DNA of 64,000 nucleotides from Paraspadella gotoi (Eukaryota; Chaetognatha): NCBI GenBank assembly GCA_051294375.1, contig CM119271.1, positions 10,910,338 to 10,974,337 of the forward strand, read 5' to 3'. Shown piece by piece: positions 52,865 to 64,000 of this stretch (position 1 is its first letter; each line of letters starts with the position of its first letter). The notes under the pieces were generated by a model. It saw only the letters and a program-made list of their open reading frames with translations, ran no database searches and was not told where the DNA came from. The position numbers and the translations under genes were made by a program.

Positions 52865-52981
52865 ATGGCAACACACTTATTAAACAGTGTTTTTGTTTGT
52901 CTCTCGTTTGGCGCATATTATGCTTTCAAGCCGATGACTTAGAACCGGTCGAGTCTCAGGAATTCTAAATAAGACGCCATC
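52865..52981 (+). pseudogene. Exon 1 of secreted Cys-rich gene, damaged copy B
   Basis: Matches 43,906-44,032 with about eight single-base deletions (for example TTATTAAA for TTATTTAAA), which destroy the frame. The GTAAGC donor is kept. Exon 2 follows across a 25-N join. Confidence 0.7.
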
Positions 52982-53283
52982 GTAAGCGCACAGAAACCAA
53001 CTGACATTTTGAATTTGAATTATTTTTTCAGATCATTGAAATAAATAAAGACAAATAAAACAAACAAAACTTGTTTTTACCAAATCGTTCTGGGAATTAC
53101 TTACCGTGGGAAAAAAATGACTATCAGATCAAATTCCTTTAATGATAGACCCTTAGCTTATGATATATCCCTTAATTTTAATGATAGCGCTAGTCGTCGC
53201 TTAAATGGAATCAGTTTCGTTCCCTCAAGAAGCCAAATCTCCTTATCTTTGCTGGTCCTACGACTGATCAATTTTTTTTGTAG

Positions 53284-53308
53284 NNNNNNNNNNNNNNNNN
53301 NNNNNNNN
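53284..53308. other. 25-N join inside the intron of the Cys-rich gene
   Basis: The bases TAG before and after the gap are the same, so the two contigs overlap by at least that. In copy A the sequence TTTTTTTGTAGAAACC is continuous (37,048-37,066), which shows that nothing is missing. Confidence 0.9.
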
Positions 53309-53311
53309 TAG

Positions 53312-53490
53312 AAACCTATCACGAGCGCTGCGGGTACCTCACGCGGGACTGCGTAGAGTTTCCGTACTGCTTCTGTGGTAGTTTCGGTTATTGGACTTCT
53401 TGCGGCGAGGTTTGCAGGGGAAGATTGAGGACGATCTTATGCCAGACGGAAGTCAACTGCAAGATTTCAAGATTATATAATTACACTTAG
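53312..53490 (+). CDS. Exon 2: eight-Cys domain with TSP1-like motif (intact)
   Basis: The acceptor TAG ends at 53,311. The exon supplies two bases completing a Glu codon, then 58 codons and TAG at 53,488-53,490, for a 101-residue precursor. Numbered from the ATG of exon 1, cysteines are at 49, 56, 62, 64, 73, 77, 86 and 92 (spacing 6-5-1-8-3-8-5). Residues 70-86 (W70, C73, C77, then basic residues R78, R80 and R82, C86) follow the thrombospondin type-1 layout WxxCxxxC...R...C in compact form. There is no transmembrane segment or GPI signal. Eight cysteines suggest four disulfides. It could be a secreted regulator, an antimicrobial peptide or a toxin-like peptide; the sequence alone does not decide. 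Other copy: 37,061-37,234, frameshifted. Confidence 0.72.
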
Positions 53491-54355
53491 ACTTATGCTT
53501 GTTTAGTAATGTGCAGTAGAATGGAGCACTTGGGAACATAAATTTTACTTGAGTGAACAAACAAGGATATTTAGATGTGAGATCGTATGATTAAGGATGA
53601 TTAAGGGCACTTTTTTCCATCGATGCCCCCTTGCTGCGGCTCCTGAAGCAGCGGACTCAAACACATGCACAAAACTAACCCTAAACACTTAAATCTTTAA
53701 TTTTGATTTTAACCTCTAATCTTAAATAACTAGTCCTTAACCTAAATCCCTAACCCTAATTACAAACTTAACTTAACTTAAAAAAGTATATGTGTCGACT
53801 AAAGTTTCGGTTTTTCATCCTCATCTTCACAAAACTATTTATCTTTATTTTCTCTTTATGTATGTAAAAAAAATAAGAATTGATTTTCTCGTGTGTGTTA
53901 AGAGGAAAGGTCATTCAGCATAACAATACATTAATCATTGATGTGTTAGAGCTAATATATCGAGAAATACATTATAGTCATCTGTAATCACAAAGAAATA
54001 AGTTCTTATTTATTTGTGTCATTCTGTTTTCAATAATTTTTTTTAAATGGGTAAATAACAAAATTGTTAAGTTAAATGGGTAAGCACATTTTTAAAGATT
54101 TGTTTTTCAATCTGGTTGTTAAAAATTCTAGGTAAGAAGTTAAAACACGGTATGGATAGTTTAGAAGGGTAGAATTAACAGTTAATCTCGTTACTCTGTT
54201 GTTTTCCAGTCATGAACAAAATCTTCAGTTAAATAGGATGGTAAAGAAATTCGAGCTACAATGAATCTACACTGAATTTGAGAGTTGCAGCCTAAACGAC
54301 TGCAATAATATTGAATTAAAAATTTGATCAGCAATCTTAAAAAATTTGTAAAAAT

Positions 54356-55457
54356 GTCCGTCGGTCCGCCCCCTCAATATTGTCGGGCACTAACTTATAT
54401 CATGTCAGAACATCGAATTATGATAAATTATGCAAAAAAAATGATGTCCGTCCGTCCGTTGTCTGCCTGTCCGTCCGTCCGTCCGTCCTCCGTCCGCCCA
54501 TCCTCTAACAAAACACAATTCTCGTGATTGGATGGATGGATGAATGAAATTTTGTGTGTGGGTAGGAAGGTGATTGAGCTGTATATGAAGTTTCGATGGA
54601 ATCGTGCGAGTGAAATGAGTTTAAATGGAAAAATAAAAAAATAAATTTCACTATTTGACACTAATTACTCAAGAGTGGATGGGGCGATTGGCTTGAAATT
54701 TTGTATTTGGGTAGGAAAGTGTGTGATTGAGCAGAATTCAAGTTTCGTTGGAATCATTTTGAGTGGAAATGAGTTTAAATGGAAAAAAACAAAAACCTGT
54801 TTCACTAATTGATTATGCTTCTTTTTCCTTTTATATTAAATGTATATGCAGGATGTATTAATAATCAAATAATTAATCATTAATTAATCAATTAGTAAAT
54901 AAATTAATCAATAATTAATTAATACTCAATCAATCCGTCCATCCGTCCCACCTTAGCAAAAAGCTCCAATAACTCGTGATTGGCTGGTTGGATTGGAATA
55001 AAAAATTTGTGTGTTGGATAGGAAAGTGTGTGATAAAGCTGGATATAAGTTTCGATGGAATCATGTGAGTGGAAATTAGTTTAAATGGAAAAAACATAAG
55101 TCGCATTTACTAAAATCTTTTTACTTATTTTTACCAATAAATATTCTAATTAATCATAATGGATGGATAGATTGAGTTGAAATTTTGTGTGTGGGTAGGA
55201 AATTGTGGACGAAGCTTGATATAAAGTTTCGGTGGAAACGTACCAGTGGAAATGAGTTTAAATAAAAAATATATGAGTCACATTTACTTGAATCTTTTTA
55301 TTTATTTTAACCCATGATAGATTGAGATTGAAATTTTGTGAGCCGGTAGGAAAGGAGTGAAGAAGCTAGATATAAGTTTTGACGGAATGCAAGTTGAAAA
55401 AATGATGCAAGTTAAAAAAATCTTAAAAAGCATAAGGATCGTTGCAATTGCATAAAA

Positions 55458-55491
<34 letters not shown>

Positions 55492-55778
55492 TGAGAGAGA
55501 AAGAGAGAGAGTGAGAGAGAGAGAAAGAGTGAGAGAGAGAGAGAGAGAGAAGGAGACATAAAATAAATAGAGATATTTTTTGTTTTGATAAAATGTAAAC
55601 AAAAACTTTAATAACTGTCCTGACTCAATTTTAAGGACATTGATGATGACAAACTGAATATAAATTATAATTCATTATTAAAATTAATTAATCAATTAAT
55701 TAATCTATTAATTAATTAATTAATCTATTAATTAATTAATTATCGTAGGCAGATCCGACATTGTTTGCTCAAACTTGT
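54356..55778 (-). mobile_element. HINE-type composite element H3, copy B
   Basis: Duplicate of 38,104-39,512, better preserved. Units begin near 54,517, 54,659, 54,963, 55,145 and 55,310. The 5' end GTCGGATCTGC (reverse complement) is at about 55,750-55,760. The 3' hairpin is absent. Confidence 0.65.
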
Positions 55779-55915
55779 TAGAATTATACTTGAAAATTTT
55801 TTGATTTAAAACAACGTTAATTAATTCTTTGCTTGGAACATATTTCTCTCGTCGGTAACTTGGGTATTAGGATAAGGCGGAAGTAAAAATATCCCCTTGT
55901 TACGCTAATTTTTTT

Positions 55916-56692
55916 TTAGTCGGATCTGCTTTCAGCAGATCCCAACTCTATAATTCACTTTGTCGGTCCGTCGGTCCGCCCCTCAATCTTGTCGGGCATT
56001 CACTTATATCATGTCAGAACATCGAATTATGATAAATTATGCAAAAAAAAATGATGTCCGTTCGTCCGTCCGTCCGCCCATCCTACCTTAGCAAAAAACA
56101 CCAATTACTCGTGATTGGATGGATGGATTGGAATGAAATTTTGTGTTTTGGTAGGGAAGTGTGTGATTAAGCTGGATATGAAGTTTCGATGGAATCGTCC
56201 GAGTGGAAATGAGTTTAAATGGAAAATTTTTTTAACTATTTGAACACCAATTACTCATGAGTCGATGGGGCGATTGACTTGAAATTTTTCATTTGGGTAG
56301 AAAACTGTGTGATTAAACTGGAAATCAAGTTTCGATGGAATCGTTTGAGTGGAAATGAGTTTAAATGGAAAAAACAAAGAATCTGTTTCACTAATTGATT
56401 ATGCTTCTTTTTCTTTTTATTTTAAATGTAAATGCAAGATGTATTAATTAATCAAATAATTAATCAGTTAATTAATCAATTAGTCAATTAATTAATCAAT
56501 AATTAATTAATCATTCAATTAATCAATCAAAACGAACATTTCGTATTAAATTAATTAATTAATTGCCTAATTAATTAAATAATTAACTTGAATAAATTAA
56601 TTATTAATTAATTAAATAATTAACTTGAATTAATTATTAATTAATTACCGATAATGATCGTGGGCAGATCCGACATTGTTTGCTCAAACTTG
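55916..56692 (-). mobile_element. HINE-type element H2, copy B
   Basis: The clearest full-length member. TTAG (reverse CTAA) at 55,916-55,919, GTCGGATC then the hairpin GGATCTGCTTTCAGCAGATCC at 55,922-55,942, two units of about 145 bp (56,100-56,243 and 56,244-56,400), a TTAATTAA-rich part, and the 5' end GCAGATCCGAC..AACTTGT at 56,664-56,692. Confidence 0.7.
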
Positions 56693-57480
56693 TTTTTTTC
56701 AAATCAACAAGTTATATAAATTTAAAACACAAACACTCGTTATTCAATTTTACTTTTAAACCGCAGATGGTGACATTTGGGAAATAGTTTTGAAACATTT
56801 TCATTAAGTGATTTTTAAAAGAATATTACATTTATTAGCTAGTAAGTCCATCTTTGAAATTAGATTGCTGAAATACTTTTTTAACATTTAAGCATGGAAA
56901 GCGTAAGTTCTTGCACGTAATTCAAAGGATATTTCGTTGTATAGAAGAAAAATAACCAAACTGCGTTTATACTAGATGAATTGTAACTATTGAATGAATT
57001 GTGTAGCAGTAAAACTTTTGGTAATTACGCTACGAAAATGGTACAACCAATATAAAAAATTATCCAATCATTTGATAAATGAGCTATCTTGAGTATCTTG
57101 ACCCTGACTTTGGACAGGCTTTGGTGGTTTAAGGCCTCCATCACTCTTACAAGATAATGACGACTTAATGACGTAGCTGGTCCCCTACGAGCTTTGAATC
57201 AGGACAATCTTACAATCTGGCTTCCCTATGTATCATTTTATGAACAGTACAGTGCGCAAAATCCGGCCCGGCGTTACAGTACAGTATCCTTATCGCTTTA
57301 TCCTCGTCTCTTCTCATCGATGAACCTTTTTTTTTGTTTATTTTTCCGTCGTCGTCGTCGTCGTCGTCGTCGTCATCTTCAGATTGGTTTTTTGATGTTC
57401 ACTTTTTTGTCGATGTTGACAAAGCGATGAGCTCCCCCTTGGAGATTCAAAGTCATAAAGAGAAATGTCGTTTCGAGACA

Positions 57481-57537
<57 letters not shown>

Positions 57538-57591
57538 AGAAGTAACACAACGAAAAGAAACATCGACGACTTTTTTTTTCTTTTGCTGTAG
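56693..57591. other. AT-rich DNA, dispersed fragment and triplet tracts
   Basis: Counterpart of 40,412-41,285. It contains the fragment shared with 24,650-24,802 (57,085-57,140, minus strand) and the facing (CGT)n/(ACG)n tracts at 57,346-57,375 and 57,480-57,538. Confidence 0.6.
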
Positions 57592-57727
57592 AAAAAAAAA
57601 AAAAAAAAAAACAGAAAAAGAAGACAAAAAATTGATTGGAAAAATGTTTGAAGAAAGTGAAGGATTATTGTCTAAAAAAAACAAAAAACAAACAACCGAA
57701 TTTAAATCTTTTGAGTTCGTTTCTTAA
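57592..57727 (+). CDS. Candidate terminal exon, Lys/Glu-rich, unknown
   Basis: A strong acceptor (T-rich tract, TTTTGCTGTAG ending 57,591) precedes a poly-A run. After it a frame encodes about 38 residues rich in K and E, with an FEESEGLL stretch near the middle, ending TAA at 57,725-57,727. A polyadenylation-like ATTAAA follows about 12 bp on. The same stretch occurs at 41,286-41,411 and 59,980-60,119, with indels. It looks like the C-terminus of a charged intracellular protein, but upstream exons are not seen and A-rich DNA favours lysine codons by chance. Confidence 0.3.
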
Positions 57728-57768
57728 ATATTTGTTTTATTAAAGAAAATGATTGAGGCCCTGGGCTC

Positions 57769-57912
57769 ATGACCGATTTGCCAAAAGTTACTTTCCTTTG
57801 CTTGTTTAGATTGCAGAACGCAAAATATGTCAATTCTTGTCTTGCTTACAAAGGTACGAGAGACTCTTGCAATGCGAGCGAGTATGCTGTATGTTTCGCT
57901 CGCATCGGATAA
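57769..57912 (+). CDS. 47-codon ORF, unknown
   Basis: ATG at 57,769, TAA at 57,910-57,912; identical in the third copy at 60,158-60,301. The first 15 residues are hydrophobic-basic; the last part has three spaced cysteines and ends in Gly. Inside it a T-rich stretch with TTGTTTAG and TTGCAG could be a splice acceptor, making this a short exon instead. Copy A (41,461) reads differently after two indels. No family is recognised. Confidence 0.25.
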   Translation: MTDLPKVTFLCLFRLQNAKYVNSCLAYKGTRDSCNASEYAVCFARIG

Positions 57913-58246
57913 TCTTCTTGAGCGTAGGTGGATATATTTATTGGGACTTTTCAGATATATCGAGTGTAAAGAGATTTAAATTATTTCACCGTTTTAATTA
58001 CTTAATAATGAGAACGAGCACAGATGGCGCTCTGACCGAGAATCAGGACTAAAAAAAAACAGATGAACATCGTTTTTTAAAAAGTCAATTATCCCCTGAT
58101 ACAATTTCACTTGGGAATTTCCACTCCTTGTCTCTGGAATGAAAATTGAAAGTAAAATATTTAAAAAAAAAATATTTTCTTTCTTTTTTTTTTCTCATAA
58201 GCTCGGAGCTTCACTATCAATTTAACGAGAGAAAGACGGGAGGAGG

Positions 58247-58284
<38 letters not shown>

Positions 58285-58642
58285 AACGACGACGACGACG
58301 AATACGACGACGACGACTTGGGTACAGAGATGAAGAATCCTCCAAGCGAGAAAAACGATGAGTTTCCGCCATTTAAGATTTGGTGCCAAGCAGGGAGAGG
58401 CAGAGAGAGGAGAGAGGAGGAGAGAGAGAAGGAGAAGAGAGAGAGAGAGAGAGAAGGAGAGAGAGAGAGAGAGAGGTTCAGGAAAAGGCTGGATTGGAAG
58501 GAGTCAATGTCCCTCGTGGATTTTAAAAAGAAAAAAAAGACAAAAAATTTAGTGAGAAAAATGTGTGAGAAAAATCGTGGAAAGAGTGAATGTTACCGGA
58601 TTAAGATTCAATGAATCTGTTATACAGCTTGATTCAGGATGA

Positions 58643-58711
<69 letters not shown>

Positions 58712-59044
58712 AGAAAGTAAACCACCTCATTATTCATTATGGTTGAAGGCGGATCTTTAGTTTTTAAAATGTTTTACTTTAAGGATAATTAATTATACTG
58801 TAATAAAAATTCTAGTTAGCAGATTAAAATTTTATCGTTGCATAATTTGTATAAACGGACAGTGCATACTTTTTCTTACCGTAAAATAGAATATAACTGT
58901 TGATCAGCGATATTTTCTAAAAATTAAACTACAAAGAAAAGCAAAAAAAAAAAAAATTAACCGCGAAAAAACGCAAATCACAAAAAGTAAAACCGAAAGA
59001 AAGAAAAATAGAATCGAAAAAATTCATTCATTTTCGTCGACTGA
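57913..59044. other. AT-rich DNA with (ACG)n and (AG)n tracts
   Basis: Counterpart of 41,612-42,749. No further gene. K-rich frames near 58,950-59,030 are A-rich artefacts found in every copy. Confidence 0.6.
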
Positions 59045-59954
<910 letters not shown>

Positions 59955-59979
59955 NNNNNNNNNNNNNNNNNNNNNNNNN
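59955..59979. other. 25-N scaffold join
   Basis: Joins the common contig end to a poly-A start at the equivalent of 57,592, restarting the same segment. Confidence 0.95.
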
Positions 59980-62304
<2,325 letters not shown>

Positions 62305-62329
62305 NNNNNNNNNNNNNNNNNNNNNNNNN
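62305..62329. other. 25-N scaffold join
   Basis: Third join at the same contig end. Confidence 0.95.
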
Positions 62330-62511
62330 AAAAAGAAGAAGTCAGAGATTGTCTAGAAAGGCTGGATTGGAAGGATCAAGTCCCTCGTGGATTTTAAAAA
62401 GAAAAAAGACAAAAGATTAGTGAGAAAAAATTGTGTGAGAAAAATCGTGGAAAGAGTGAATGTTACCGGATTAAGATTAAATGAATCTGTTATACAGCTG
62501 ATCAGGATGGA

Positions 62512-62566
<55 letters not shown>

Positions 62567-63390
62567 AGAGAAGAAGAAAGTAAACCACCTCATATTCATT
62601 ATGGTTGAAGGCGGATCTTTAGTTTTTAAATTTTTACTTTAAGATATTAATATATCTGAAAAAATCTAGTTAGCAGAATTAAAATTTAAGTCGTTTGCAT
62701 AATTGTTATAAACGACAGTGCATACTTTTTCTTACCGAAAATAAATATAACTGTTGATCAGCGAATATTTTCTAAATACTACAACTCATGAAATGAAAAA
62801 AAAAAAAATTAACCCGCGAAAAAACGCAAACACAAAAATAAAACCGAAAGAAAGAAAAATGGAATCGAAAAAATCATTCATTTTCGTACGACGAATCCGT
62901 CGTCGTCTGCTCACTCGGAAATTTGATGTCACGTCGGGCCATTTATCACGTCGTCGTCACGGCAGGCATCGGTCGAAGCGCGAATCATTGAATTTTGTTT
63001 AATTCTTCTCTCGTTTTTGGTTTTCGTCGCGTCACGGACTCTCATCTGCTCTCTCTTCTCTCTCTTCTCTCTCTCTCTATCCCTCCTCTATCCCTCTCCC
63101 TTCTCATCGGTCTCGGTACACTCTTCTCTCTCCTCCCCTCTCCTCTCTCTGCTGTCTCTCTTTCGCTTTTTCATACCGGGTATCTCAATCGTACCGTAGG
63201 AAATCGGTGTCTTTAGAAAAGAGAAATCTTTTTCTTCCTTGAATATTTCTTTATTTTCATTCGATTTTTGGTAGATTTTTCTTGCATCTCCGTCTCTCCT
63301 TCTTGTTCTCTCTGTCCTCTTATCTCTCGTCTCCTCCTTGCTCTCCCTCTCCTTCTCTCTCCTCTTCCTGTCCTCTCTCTCTCGTTAATT
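62330..63390 (+). repeat. Fourth, noisy partial copy
   Basis: Aligns with about 42,178-43,540 (AAAGGCTGGATTGGAAGG start). The (CGT)n array is reduced to 62,885-62,975 and the CT tracts are heavily interrupted. Unlike the other copies it passes beyond the CT block into new sequence. Confidence 0.75.
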
Positions 63391-63791
63391 TCTTATTCGC
63401 AGTTTAATATAGTTTTTCGCCATCGTTTTTTATTTCTTATTTCTTTCTTCTTCAAAATATTTTCCGTCAACTATAAATATTTCCATTTCATATTTTTCAA
63501 TTTCTCCAATTTTCCTTTTCCGTTTCCATTCCTCCTTTTCCAATCACTCTTCCATCTTTCCCTTTCCTCTTTTTCCACTCCCTCTTCTACATTTCCACTC
63601 GTCCTTCAGCTATGTTTAACTTTCACTTCCCTATTTTCCACTCCTTCCTTCTCTTTCCCCTTCTCCTTTTCCACTCTCTCTTCCATTTCCCCATTCATCT
63701 TTTTCCACATCTTTTCTACTTCAACTTTTCCCTTTTACACTTCCCCCAGCCTCTTCTTCCATTCTTTACTATTTTTCTATTTTCCACTCTT
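63391..63791. other. Unique flank, CT/T-rich
   Basis: The only sequence in the window that continues past the (CT)n end shared by the copies. T/C-rich with recurring TTTCCACTCC and TTTTCCA motifs; no gene. An N gap to the window end starts at 63,792. Confidence 0.6.
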
Positions 63792-64000
63792 NNNNNNNNN
63801 NNNNNNNNNNNNNNNNNNNNNNNNNNNNNNNNNNNNNNNNNNNNNNNNNNNNNNNNNNNNNNNNNNNNNNNNNNNNNNNNNNNNNNNNNNNNNNNNNNNN
63901 NNNNNNNNNNNNNNNNNNNNNNNNNNNNNNNNNNNNNNNNNNNNNNNNNNNNNNNNNNNNNNNNNNNNNNNNNNNNNNNNNNNNNNNNNNNNNNNNNNNN
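63792..64000. other. Assembly gap at window end
   Basis: 209 N within the window; it may continue beyond. Confidence 0.95.

Larger units (their letters stand above)
44220..53283 (+). repeat. Duplicated segment, copy B (first part)
   Basis: Aligns with 27,795-37,060 throughout. It has many one-base deletions, especially in homopolymers, relative to copy A, but reads through the four microsatellite gaps of copy A. Inside it lie repeats and elements listed separately; no additional genes were found. Low-complexity frames, including the 193-codon (−) and 248-codon (+) ones, are artefacts. Confidence 0.85.

Overview
The window is a piece of a eukaryotic, almost certainly invertebrate-animal, draft genome. 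The evidence is AT-rich DNA crowded with (CT)n/(AG)n and (CGT)n/(ACG)n microsatellites, tRNA-derived SINEs, MITE-like fold-back elements, Helentron-type elements, a hammerhead ribozyme of the type carried by Penelope-like retroelements, and genes split by GT-AG introns. The repertoire is compatible with a lophotrochozoan such as a mollusc, but the species cannot be named from this sequence. There are no operons, CRISPR arrays or complete rRNA/tRNA genes. Gaps of 10 N, 25 N and estimated size show several scaffolding rounds.

Layout. 1-5.6 kb: the end of a fold-back MITE, two copies of a tRNA-type SINE, microsatellites and large gaps. 5.6-10.8 kb: two copies of a repeat (about 1.0 and 1.4 kb), each with a hammerhead-ribozyme motif on the minus strand; a 108-bp tag occurs three times, and an inverted TTAACC-rich repeat lies alongside. 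10.8-27.7 kb: mostly low-complexity sequence, with a few coding-like islands, several minisatellites and clustered promoter-type motifs (CCAAT, CRE, X-box). 27.8-63.4 kb: one approximately 15.8-kb segment present again and again. Copy A is 27.8-43.55 kb. An orphan piece at 43.58-44.22 kb joins without a gap onto a second full copy (44.22-59.95 kb). A third partial copy is 59.98-62.30 kb and a fourth is 62.33-63.39 kb. The copies differ mainly by one-base indels, and microsatellites that are N-gaps in copy A are read through in the second copy. Most of this is therefore probably unresolved haplotypes or gap-filling with noisy long reads rather than true segmental duplication.

The best-supported gene lies inside the duplicated segment. 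It is a two-exon gene for a small secreted protein of 101 residues: exon 1 gives a signal peptide and short pro-region, and exon 2 gives an eight-cysteine domain with a compact thrombospondin-type-1-like motif. Exon 1 is intact only at 43,906-44,032 and exon 2 only at 53,312-53,490; the other copies are broken by indels. The splice phase matches exactly. Several weaker coding-like islands are listed with low confidence, and none could be assigned to a known family.

The same segment holds a family of Helentron/HINE-type elements (11-bp subterminal inverted repeats, a terminal hairpin followed by CTAA, and internal tandem units of about 145 bp), a fold-back MITE with TTAA target sites and arms of about 300 bp, a second SINE, and inverted (CGT)n/(ACG)n tracts. 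Most of the window is mobile-element and simple-repeat DNA; the host coding content is small.
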